DNA from: Nonomuraea rhodomycinica
GTDB taxonomy: Bacteria > Actinomycetota > Actinomycetes > Streptosporangiales > Streptosporangiaceae
Length of the DNA: 64,000 nucleotides
NCBI RefSeq assembly: GCF_013363995.1
Contig: NZ_JABWGO010000001.1
Span: 2,055,222 to 2,119,221, forward strand
Reading direction: 5' to 3'
Positions within the stretch are counted from its first letter, which is position 1. Every line of letters begins with the position of its first letter. This document shows positions 28,537 through 36,044 of this stretch, one piece after another. Under the pieces are notes generated by a model. It did not search any database, was not told the origin of the DNA, and saw only the letters and a list, made by a program, of their open reading frames with translations. A program made the position numbers and the translations under genes.

Positions 28537-29235
28537 TTAGGCGGGCGAGACGGTGATGTCACCCGACCCGGCCTCCAGCGTGAGCTTGCGCGGCGAGGCG
28601 TCGTCGTCCTTGACGGAGATGCTCTCGTCGCCCGAGCCGGTCTTGGTGGTCACCGCGTACGAGCCGTCGGGGACGCGCAGCCCGATGTCGCCCGAGCCGG
28701 CGTCGACCTGGACGCTGTCGGGCGCCGCCACGTACTTGAGCTCGACGCCGCCCGAGCCCGCCTCGGCGATGGTGGACTTGGCGCCGAGGCCGGTGCCGTC
28801 GATGTCGCCCGAGCCGGTCGAGACCTCGGTGGGCCCGGTGAGCGAGCGCAGCGTGATGTCGCCGGAGCCGTTCTTCACGGTCACCGCGAGGCCCTTGGGC
28901 ACCTCGACCTTGTAGTTGACGTCGCAGTCGCCCCAGCCCTTGATGCCGCTCCCACAGGTGTAGGTGAGCAGCAGGGTGTCGCCCTCGACCTTGTGCTCGG
29001 TCTTCGGCTTGTTCTCGCGCCACTGGATGGTCTCGGTGACGCGCACGGCGGTCCCGTCGTACTCGGTGACCGCGACGTCGCCCGAGCCGCTCTTGACCTG
29101 GAGCCGGGAGACCTTGTCGGTGACCTGGTAGTCCACGGTGTCCTGGTTGGTCGGGCCGGCCAGGCTCTTGAGCCCGCAGCCGGTCAGCAGCGCCGTCGAG
29201 GCGAGCAGTCCGCCCGCGATCACGATCGTCTTCAT
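28537..29235 (-). CDS. DUF4097-like lipoprotein with GSGD repeats
   Basis: 232 residues. Signal peptide with lipobox (MKTIVIAGGLLASTALLTGC), so a lipid-anchored surface protein. The mature part has at least seven GSGD(I/V) or related turns at 20-25-residue spacing, the pattern of a right-handed beta-solenoid as in DUF4097 proteins. Two Cys (TYTCGSG and GDCDV) may form a disulfide. Function unknown; such proteins often accompany envelope-stress regulators. Divergent from the glyoxylate operon. GGGGAC precedes the ATG. Confidence 0.82.
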   Translation of the reverse strand: MKTIVIAGGLLASTALLTGCGLKSLAGPTNQDTVDYQVTDKVSRLQVKSGSGDVAVTEYDGTAVRVTETIQWRENKPKTEHKVEGDTLLLTYTCGSGIKGWGDCDVNYKVEVPKGLAVTVKNGSGDITLRSLTGPTEVSTGSGDIDGTGLGAKSTIAEAGSGGVELKYVAAPDSVQVDAGSGDIGLRVPDGSYAVTTKTGSGDESISVKDDDASPRKLTLEAGSGDITVSPA

Positions 29236-29310
29236 GTCCCCGATCCTCGCGCGCGCCGGGCCTTCCGGCATCCGGGACGCCCCTGAGCGGTCCCCGGGGT
29301 ACCCCCACCT

Positions 29311-29339
29311 TTGACCCTGGAACGGGCGTCAAGTAGCTT
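29311..29339 (+). promoter_or_regulatory. Promoter of the malate synthase-glcDEF-iclR operon
   Basis: TTGACC and TAGCTT with exactly 17 bp between, the best vegetative promoter match in the window, 50 bp upstream of the malate synthase ATG. Confidence 0.75.
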
Positions 29340-29341
29340 CG

Positions 29342-29367
29342 CTTCCATAACCCGGAAGTGAATTTCC
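29342..29367. promoter_or_regulatory. Candidate IclR operator over the transcription start
   Basis: Two overlapping inverted repeats: CTTCC-N7-GGAAG (29342-29358) and GGAAGTGAATTTCC (29354-29367), the second close to the enterobacterial IclR box GGAAAT-N-ATTTCC. It lies immediately downstream of the -10, where a repressor would block initiation. The cognate IclR gene is the last gene of the operon. Confidence 0.6.
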
Positions 29368-29388
29368 ACCATGCGAAAAAGGAGCGAT

Positions 29389-30966
29389 ATGGAGATCAAC
29401 GGCCCGATCCTCGACCGGTTCGACGAGATCCTCACGCCGGAGGCGCTCGGCTTCGTGGCGGCGCTCCAGAAGGAGTTCGGCCCCCGCCGCCTGGAACTGC
29501 TCGAAGCCCGGCAGGCCAAGCAGGAGGAGCTGGCCGCCGGCGGCACCCTCGACTTCCTGCCCGAGACGCGGACGGTCAGGGAGAGCGAGTGGAGCGTCGC
29601 CCCGCCCGCGCCCGGCCTGGAGGACCGCAGGGTCGAGATCACCGGCCCGGTCGACCGCAAGATGACCATCAACGCGCTCAACTCCGGCGCCAAGGTCTGG
29701 CTGGCCGACTTCGAGGACGCCAACTCCCCGCTCTGGGCCAACTGCGTCGGCGGCCAGCTCAACCTGCGCGACGCGCTCGACCGCGCCATCGACTTCGAGT
29801 CGGGCGGCAAGACGTACGCGCTGCGGCCGGACGACGAGCTGGCGACGATCGTCGTGCGCCCGCGCGGCTGGCACCTGGACGAGAAGCACGCCAAGGTGGA
29901 CGGCCGGCCCGTGTCGGCGTCGCTGTTCGACTTCGGCCTCTACTTCTTCCACTGCGCGCAGCGGCAGCTCGACAAGGGCAAGGGCCCCTACTTCTACCTG
30001 CCCAAGATGGAGTCGCACCTGGAGGCCCGGCTCTGGAACGAGGTGTTCGTGCGTGCCCAGGACCTGCTCGGCATCCCCCGCGGCACGATCCGGGCCACCG
30101 TGCTCATCGAGACCTACCCCGCCGCGTTCGAGATGGAGGAGATCCTGTACGAGCTGCGCGAGCACTCGGCGGGGCTGAACGCGGGCCGCTGGGACTACCT
30201 GTTCAGCGTCATCAAGAAGTTCCGCACCCGGGGCCGGGAGTTCCTGCTGCCCGAGCGCAACGCGGTCACGATGACGGCGCCGTTCATGCGCGCGTACACC
30301 GAGCTGCTGGTGCGCACCTGCCACAAGCGGGGCGCGCACGCGATCGGCGGCATGGCGGCGTTCATCCCGTCGCGGCGCGACCCCGAGGTCAACGCGGTGG
30401 CGCTGGAGAAGGTCCGCGCGGACAAGACCCGCGAGTCGGGCGACGGCTTCGACGGCTCCTGGGTGGCGCACCCCGACCTGGTGCCGGTCTGCCGCGAGGT
30501 GTTCGACGCGGTCCTCGGCGAGCGGCCGAACCAGCTCGACCGCAAGCGCGAGGACGTCAGCGTGTCGGCCGCCGACCTGCTGTCGGTGTCCAAGACGCCC
30601 GGCGAGATCACCGAGAAGGGGCTGCGCGGCAACGTGGAGGTGGCGCTGCGCTACCTGGCCGCCTGGATGGGCGGGCTGGGCGCGGTGGCCATCCACAACC
30701 TCATGGAGGACGCCGCCACCGCCGAGATCTCCCGCTCGCAGGTCTGGCAGTGGATCCACAACGACATCACGCTCGCCGACACCGGCGAGCGGGTGACCAA
30801 GGAGCTCGTCGAGCGGATCATCGCCGAGGAGCTGGAGGCGATCGCCGCCGAGCCGGGTCACGACGAGGAGCTGTACGCTCAGGCCACGGCGCTGTTCAAG
30901 GAGGTCGCCCTGGACGACGAGTTCGCCGAGTTCCTCACGCTTCCCGCGTACGCGCGCATGCCGTAG
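29389..30966 (+). CDS. aceB: Malate synthase A
   Basis: 525 residues from the ATG with AAGGAG 5 nt upstream (an ATG six codons earlier lacks an RBS). Condenses glyoxylate with acetyl-CoA to malate. Family motifs include [15 protein letters not shown] (Mg-binding Glu/Asp), [11 protein letters not shown] (active-site Arg), and [15 protein letters not shown]. Length fits the A form. First gene of an operon with glycolate oxidase, so its glyoxylate probably comes from glycolate. No isocitrate lyase sensu stricto is adjacent. Confidence 0.96.
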   Translation: MEINGPILDRFDEILTPEALGFVAALQKEFGPRRLELLEARQAKQEELAAGGTLDFLPETRTVRESEWSVAPPAPGLEDRRVEITGPVDRKMTINALNSGAKVWLADFEDANSPLWANCVGGQLNLRDALDRAIDFESGGKTYALRPDDELATIVVRPRGWHLDEKHAKVDGRPVSASLFDFGLYFFHCAQRQLDKGKGPYFYLPKMESHLEARLWNEVFVRAQDLLGIPRGTIRATVLIETYPAAFEMEEILYELREHSAGLNAGRWDYLFSVIKKFRTRGREFLLPERNAVTMTAPFMRAYTELLVRTCHKRGAHAIGGMAAFIPSRRDPEVNAVALEKVRADKTRESGDGFDGSWVAHPDLVPVCREVFDAVLGERPNQLDRKREDVSVSAADLLSVSKTPGEITEKGLRGNVEVALRYLAAWMGGLGAVAIHNLMEDAATAEISRSQVWQWIHNDITLADTGERVTKELVERIIAEELEAIAAEPGHDEELYAQATALFKEVALDDEFAEFLTLPAYARMP

Positions 30967-30976
30967 AAGGAGCCGT

Positions 30977-32437
30977 ATGACCCCGAGCCCGTCCCCCGCG
31001 ATCGCTCCCCTGACGGCCGCCCTGCGCTCGGCCCTGCCCGGCGACTCGGTGATCACCGATCCCGTGCGGCTGCGCACGTACGAGTGCGACGGCCTGACCT
31101 ACCACCGGGCCGTCCCCGGCGTGGTGACGCTGCCGGAGACGGCCGAGCAGGTGGCGCTGGTGGTGCGGCTGTGCAACGAGCACGGCGTGCCGTTCGTGGC
31201 CCGGGGCTCCGGCACCGGGCTGTCGGGCGGCGCGCTGCCGCGCGAGGACGGCGTGCTCATCGTCACCTCGAAGATGCGCCGCATCCTGGAGATCGACCTG
31301 CCGGACCGGCGGGCCGTGGTGGAGCCGGGCGTGACGAACCTCGCCATCACCGAGGCCGTGCGCGACCGGGGCCACTACTACGCGCCCGACCCGTCCAGCC
31401 AGCAGGTGTGCTCCATCGGCGGCAACGTGGCCGAGAACTCCGGCGGCGCCCACTGCCTGAAGTACGGCTTCACCGTCAACCACGTCGAGGCGTGCGAGAT
31501 CGTCACCCCCGACGGCGCCCTGGTCCGGCTCGACCGCATGGACCCCGGCTACGACCTGCTCGGCGCGTTCGTCGGCTCCGAGGGCACGCTGGGGATCGCC
31601 ACCAAGGTCACGGTACGGCTGAGCCGCGCGCCGGAGGCGGTGACGACCGTGCTGGCCGCGTTCCGGAGCATCGAGGAGGGCGGCCGGGCGGTGTCGGCGA
31701 TCATCGGCGCGGGCATCGTGCCGGCGGCGATCGAGATGATGGACGCGCTGGCCATCGAGGCCGCCGAGGCGGCCGTGGCCTGCTCCTACCCGGCCGGCGC
31801 CGGCGCGGTGCTGATCGTGGAGCTCGACGGCCCCGCGGCCGAGGTGCAGGCGCAGTTCGCGCGGCTGCGCGAGCTGTGCTCGGGCGCGTTCGAGCTGCGG
31901 GTGGCGGCCGACGCGGCCGAGCGGGCGGCCGTGTGGCGGGGCCGCAAGTCGGCGTTCGCGGCGGTGGGACGCATCAGCCCGGCCTACATCGTGCAGGACG
32001 GCGTGGTGCCGCGCACCTCGCTGCCACGGGTGCTGGCCGCCATCGACCGGCTGTCGGCCGAGCACGGCATCCGGGTGGCCAACGTCTTCCACGCCGGTGA
32101 CGGCAACCTGCATCCGCTGGTGCTGTTCGACGACGCCGAGCCGGGCGCGGGCGAACGGGCCGAGGTGGTGTCGGGCGCGATCCTCGACCTGTGCGTCGAG
32201 CACGGCGGCTCGATCACCGGCGAGCACGGCGTGGGCGTGGACAAGGCCCGCTACATGCCGAAGATGTTCACCGGCGACGACCTGGACACCATGCAGCTCG
32301 TCCGGTGCGCCTTCGACCCGAGGGGGCTGTCCAACCCGGGCAAGGTGTTCCCGACGCCGCGGCTGTGCGGCGAGGTCCCGGGCGTGCGCAAGGGCGTCCA
32401 CCCGCTGGTCGAGTCGGGGAAGGCGGAGCAGTTCTGA
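30977..32437 (+). CDS. glcD: Glycolate oxidase subunit GlcD (FAD-linked)
   Basis: 486 residues. FAD-binding type-4 domain (about 40-220: VPFVARGSGTGLSGGALP, QQVCSIGGNVAENSGG, GSEGTLGI) and FAD-oxidase C-terminal domain with the metal/substrate motifs FHAGDGNLHP and GSITGEHGVG. Oxidises glycolate to glyoxylate as part of GlcDEF. 10 bp after the malate synthase gene and overlapping glcE by one base (TGATG). Confidence 0.95.
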   Translation: MTPSPSPAIAPLTAALRSALPGDSVITDPVRLRTYECDGLTYHRAVPGVVTLPETAEQVALVVRLCNEHGVPFVARGSGTGLSGGALPREDGVLIVTSKMRRILEIDLPDRRAVVEPGVTNLAITEAVRDRGHYYAPDPSSQQVCSIGGNVAENSGGAHCLKYGFTVNHVEACEIVTPDGALVRLDRMDPGYDLLGAFVGSEGTLGIATKVTVRLSRAPEAVTTVLAAFRSIEEGGRAVSAIIGAGIVPAAIEMMDALAIEAAEAAVACSYPAGAGAVLIVELDGPAAEVQAQFARLRELCSGAFELRVAADAAERAAVWRGRKSAFAAVGRISPAYIVQDGVVPRTSLPRVLAAIDRLSAEHGIRVANVFHAGDGNLHPLVLFDDAEPGAGERAEVVSGAILDLCVEHGGSITGEHGVGVDKARYMPKMFTGDDLDTMQLVRCAFDPRGLSNPGKVFPTPRLCGEVPGVRKGVHPLVESGKAEQF

Positions 32438-33627
32438 TGGCGCGCGAGCTGCTGGAGAAGACCGGCGTGACGCTCAGGGACGCCGTGGCCGACGACGCGG
32501 TGGCGGGGGTGACGCCGCGCTGGGTGGCGCTGCCGGAGACGGTCGAGGAGGTCTCGGCCGTGCTGCGCGCCTGCGCCGAGGGCGACCTCGCGCTCACGCC
32601 GGCGGGCGGCGGCACGAAGCTGCACTGGGGCGCGCCGCCGGAGCGCTGCGACGTGCTGCTCGACCTGTGCTGCCTGAACGAGGTGCTGGAGCACGCGGCG
32701 GGCGACCTGGTGGTGCGCGTCCAGGCCGGGGTGACGATGGGCGCCCTCGCCGGCGTGCTGGCCGCCGAGGGGCAGGAGCTGGCGCTGGACGCGCCGTCCG
32801 GGGCCACCGTGGGCGGCACGCTGGCCACCGCCGCGTGCGGCCCGCGCGCCTTCCGGTACGGGGCGGCGCGCGACCTGCTCATCGGCGTCACCGTCGTGCT
32901 GGCCGACGGCACCGTGGCCCGCTCGGGCGGCAAGGTGGTCAAGAACGTCGCGGGCTACGACCTGGGCAAGCTGTTCACCGGCTCGTACGGCACGCTGGGT
33001 GTGATCGCCGAGGCCGCGTTCCGGCTGCACCCGCTGCCCCCCGACCGGCGCTGGCTGGTGGTGGGCGACGCCCGGCGGCCCCGCGAGCTGGCCGCGGTCC
33101 TGGCCGCCTCCCAGGCCGAGCCCAGCGCGGTCGAGCTCGACCGGCCCGGCCCCGGCGCCCCGGTGGCGATGGCCGCGCTGGTCGAGGGCACGGCCGCCGA
33201 GGAGCGGGCGCGCGCCCTGCGCGACGCCGCCGGAGCGGGTGAGGTCTCGCCGGAGCCGCCCCCGTGGTGGGAAAGCTCGTGGTGGGACGCGCCGCCGGAC
33301 GAGGAGGTGCTGGTGGAGGCCCGGTTCCTGCCGAGCGCGCTGGACGGGGTGCTGGAGGCCGCCGACGCGCACGCGCTGCGGCTGCGCGGCTCGCCGGTCT
33401 CCGGCCGCCTGCGCCTGTCCCCCGCGGGCGAGGTCACCGAGGAGCGGCTGGCCGCCGCCGTGGCCGCGCTGCGGGAGCGGGCGCACGCCGCGGTCGTGCT
33501 GGCCGCGCCGTACGAGGGCGTGGACCGGTGGGGTCCCGTCGGCGCGCTGCCGCTGATGCGGCGGGTCAAGCAGCAATTCGACCCCGGGCGCAGGATGTCG
33601 CCGGGACGGTTCGCGGGAGGGATCTGA
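32437..33627 (+). CDS. glcE: Glycolate oxidase subunit GlcE
   Basis: 396 residues. FAD-binding type-4 fold: ALTPAGGGTKLHWG, LALDAPSGATVGGTLATAA, NVAGYDLGKLFTGSYGTLGVI. Shorter than GlcD and lacking the full oxidase C-terminal domain, as usual for GlcE. Translationally coupled to glcD. The last codons and stop are part of a 28-bp tandem duplication that leads into glcF. Confidence 0.93.
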   Translation: MARELLEKTGVTLRDAVADDAVAGVTPRWVALPETVEEVSAVLRACAEGDLALTPAGGGTKLHWGAPPERCDVLLDLCCLNEVLEHAAGDLVVRVQAGVTMGALAGVLAAEGQELALDAPSGATVGGTLATAACGPRAFRYGAARDLLIGVTVVLADGTVARSGGKVVKNVAGYDLGKLFTGSYGTLGVIAEAAFRLHPLPPDRRWLVVGDARRPRELAAVLAASQAEPSAVELDRPGPGAPVAMAALVEGTAAEERARALRDAAGAGEVSPEPPPWWESSWWDAPPDEEVLVEARFLPSALDGVLEAADAHALRLRGSPVSGRLRLSPAGEVTEERLAAAVAALRERAHAAVVLAAPYEGVDRWGPVGALPLMRRVKQQFDPGRRMSPGRFAGGI

Positions 33628-33664
33628 CATGGACCCGTTCGCGGGAGGGATCTGAGATGGACCC
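33609..33664 (+). repeat. 28-bp tandem duplication at glcE/glcF junction
   Basis: Two copies (33609-33636, 33637-33664) differing at three positions. Each holds GTTCGCGGGAGGGATCTGA, i.e. the glcE end with its RBS-like GGGAGGG, then ATGGACCC. The first ATG opens MDPFAGGI and stops; the second, at 33657, is the glcF start. The decoy of eight codons is a fusion of the glcF start with the glcE end. Confidence 0.9.
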
Positions 33665-34859
33665 GGAGCTGATCGACGACTGCGTCCACTGCGGGTTCTG
33701 CCTGCCCACGTGCCCGACGTACGTGCTGTGGGGCGAGGAGATGGACTCGCCGCGCGGCCGTATCCACCTGATGAAGCAGCACGTCGAGGGCACACCGGTC
33801 ACGCCCGAGATGGCCGGGCACTTCGACGCCTGCCTGGGCTGCATGGCCTGCGTCACCGCCTGCCCGTCCGGGGTGCGCTACGACCGGCTGATCGAGCTGA
33901 CGCGGGCCGAGGTGGAGCGCGTCCACGAGCGGGAGCCGCGTGAGCGGGCCGTGCGCGAGCTGGTCTTCGGCCTGTTCCCCTATCCGCGCCGGCTGCGGCT
34001 GTCCCGGCCGCTGACCGGCCTGACGCGGCGGCTGGCGCCGTTCCTGGAGCGGGCGCACCCGAGCCTGGGCGCGATGGCCGCGCTCACGCCCGTCGTCGAG
34101 CGGCGGCAGCGCCTGCCGCGCCTGGTACGCGCCAGGGGGCCGCGCCGCGCCGTCGTGGGCATGCTCACGGGCTGCGTGCAGCGGGAGTTCTTCCCGCAGG
34201 TGAACGCCGCCACCGCCCGGGTGCTGGCGCTGGAGGGCTGCGACGTGGTCATCCCGCCGGGCCAGGGCTGCTGCGGCGCGCTCAGCGTCCACTCCGGGCG
34301 CGAGGAGCAGGCCAGGCGGCTGGCCCGCCGCACGGTCCGCGTGTTCGAGCGGGCCGGGGTGGACACCGTGGTGGTCAACGCCGCGGGCTGCGGCTCGTCG
34401 ATGAAGGAGTACGGCGAGCTGCTCGGCGCCGAGCCCGCCTTCCGGGTGCGCGACCTGTCGGAGTTCCTGGCCGAGCTGGGTCCGGTGGCCACGCGGCATC
34501 CGCTGCCGCTCGTCGCGGCCTACCACGACGCCTGCCACCTCGCCCACGCGCAGGGGGTACGGGCCCAGCCGCGCGCCCTGCTGGCCGGCATCCCGGAGCT
34601 GGAGCTGCGCGAGGTGCCCGAGGCGGCCATCTGCTGCGGCTCGGCCGGCACGTACAACATCTTCCAGCCCGAGGCCGCCCGCGACCTCGGCGACCGCAAG
34701 GCCAAGGGAGTGGCCTCGACCGGCGCCGAGCTGCTGGTGTCGGCCAACCCGGGCTGCACCATGCAGATCGCCGCCGCCATGCGCCGGGCCGGGGCGTCGA
34801 TCAGGGTGGCGCACACGGCCGAGGTGCTGGACGCCTCGCTGCGCGGGGTGCCGCTGTGA
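33657..34859 (+). CDS. glcF: Glycolate oxidase iron-sulfur subunit GlcF
   Basis: 400 residues. Two 4Fe-4S clusters are bound by CVHCGFCLPTCPTY (about 9-22) and CLGCMACVTACPSG; two CCG-type domains follow (GQGCCGALSVHSG and AAICCGSAGTYN), as in heterodisulfide-reductase-like proteins. Passes electrons from GlcDE to the respiratory chain. Start at the second ATG of the duplicated cassette, with GGGAGGG 7 nt upstream. Confidence 0.94.
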   Translation: MDPELIDDCVHCGFCLPTCPTYVLWGEEMDSPRGRIHLMKQHVEGTPVTPEMAGHFDACLGCMACVTACPSGVRYDRLIELTRAEVERVHEREPRERAVRELVFGLFPYPRRLRLSRPLTGLTRRLAPFLERAHPSLGAMAALTPVVERRQRLPRLVRARGPRRAVVGMLTGCVQREFFPQVNAATARVLALEGCDVVIPPGQGCCGALSVHSGREEQARRLARRTVRVFERAGVDTVVVNAAGCGSSMKEYGELLGAEPAFRVRDLSEFLAELGPVATRHPLPLVAAYHDACHLAHAQGVRAQPRALLAGIPELELREVPEAAICCGSAGTYNIFQPEAARDLGDRKAKGVASTGAELLVSANPGCTMQIAAAMRRAGASIRVAHTAEVLDASLRGVPL

Positions 34860-34902
34860 GCGCTGTGACGGTGACCGAGGCGAGGGACGGGGGTACGGCC
34901 GC

Positions 34903-35655
34903 GTGAGCGTGCAGTCGATCGAGCGGGCGCTGGACGTGCTGGAGAGCCTGGCCGAGCACGGCGGCGCGGCGGGCCTGTCGGAGATCGCCGCCAAGACCGG
35001 CCTGCCGTACGGGACGATCCACCGGCTGCTGCGCACGCTGCTCGCCCGGGGCTACGTGCGTCAGGAGTCCGACCGGCGCTACGCGCTCGGGGCCGGCCTC
35101 ATGCGGCTCGGCGGGGTGGCCGAGGGCATGGTCGGCGCGTGGGCGCGGCCGTACCTCGCGCGGATGGTGGAGCTGTCCGGCGAGACGGCCAACCTCGCCG
35201 TCATGGAGGGCGACTTCGTCGTGTACGTGGCGCAGGTGCCCTCGCCGCGGCGGCTGCGGATGTTCGCCGAGGTGGGCCGGAGGGTCCTGCCGCACAGCAC
35301 GGCCGTGGGCAAGGTGCTGCTCGCCGACCGCGCCGCCGACGACGCGGTGACGCTGCTGGAGCGCACCGGCATGCCGCGCCGCACCCCGAACACCATCACC
35401 GAGGCCGGGGCGATGCTGGCCGAGCTGGACCGGGTGCGGGCGCTCGGCTACGCCATGGACCTGGGCGAGGAGGAGCTGGGCGTGCACTGCCTGGCCGTGC
35501 CCGTCAGCGACGGCGAGCGGGTGGTGGCCGCCATGTCGGTGTCGGGGCCGGCCGAGCGGATCGACGCGGTGGACCGCGAGGAGCTGGCCGAGGGCATGCG
35601 GGGCATCGCGCGGGCGTTCGGCGTGGAGCTGGCGCCGGTGACGGGCGAGCGCTGA
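34903..35655 (+). CDS. IclR-family regulator, probable glyoxylate/glycolate repressor
   Basis: 250 residues. N-terminal winged HTH (AGLSEIAAKTGLPYGTIHRLLRTLLARGYV) and C-terminal IclR effector domain (VLPHSTAVGKVLLA, LAVPVSDGERVVAAMSVSG). 43 bp after glcF, so the last gene of the operon. Probable autoregulated repressor of the operon, with glyoxylate or a relative as effector (inference from context and from IclR of E. coli). GTG start; another GTG two codons later is possible. Confidence 0.9.
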   Translation: MSVQSIERALDVLESLAEHGGAAGLSEIAAKTGLPYGTIHRLLRTLLARGYVRQESDRRYALGAGLMRLGGVAEGMVGAWARPYLARMVELSGETANLAVMEGDFVVYVAQVPSPRRLRMFAEVGRRVLPHSTAVGKVLLADRAADDAVTLLERTGMPRRTPNTITEAGAMLAELDRVRALGYAMDLGEEELGVHCLAVPVSDGERVVAAMSVSGPAERIDAVDREELAEGMRGIARAFGVELAPVTGER

Positions 35656-35727
35656 CGGCGTCGGCCACCACGGATTCCGACGGTGCCGGCCACCACGGAT
35701 TCTGACGGTGCCGGCCACTACGGTTGA
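35653..35727 (+). repeat. Three 25-bp units between iclR and DUF2277 gene
   Basis: Units begin at 35653, 35678 and 35703; consensus TGACGGTGCCGGCCACCACG plus GATTC. The first starts on the iclR stop codon, the third ends GGTTGA three bases before the ATG at 35731. Copies 1 and 2 differ at three sites; copy 3 has drifted at its end. Confidence 0.9.
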
Positions 35728-35730
35728 GGC

Positions 35731-35943
35731 ATGTGCCGAAGCATCAAGACGCTGCGCCCGCCGTACGCCGAGGACGTCACCGAGGACGACGTGCGGGCCG
35801 CGGCGCTGCAGTACGTGCGCAAGATCTCCGGCTTCCGCTCGCCCGCCCCGCACAACGCGGAGGCGTTCGAGCGGGCGGTCGAGGAGATCACCCGGGCCTC
35901 GGAGGAGCTGCTGGGAGCGCTGAAGGTCCGCGGCTCCCGCTGA
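35731..35943 (+). CDS. DUF2277 small protein
   Basis: 70 residues starting MCRSIKTLRPP and containing DVRAAALQYVRKISGFRSP, which is the DUF2277 signature. Family members are short, soluble and of unknown function. Cys2 is conserved in the family. No clear RBS: TTGAGG lies 4 nt before the ATG. Confidence 0.9.
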   Translation: MCRSIKTLRPPYAEDVTEDDVRAAALQYVRKISGFRSPAPHNAEAFERAVEEITRASEELLGALKVRGSR

Positions 35944-36044
35944 TCCGCCGCCCGCCACGGGCCCGCGACCGCGCGGGTCGTTGACAGCGGCCCCCGCCGG
36001 GAGAAGTCTCCCCGGTGTACCCCATCGGTTCCCAGGGAGCTGCC

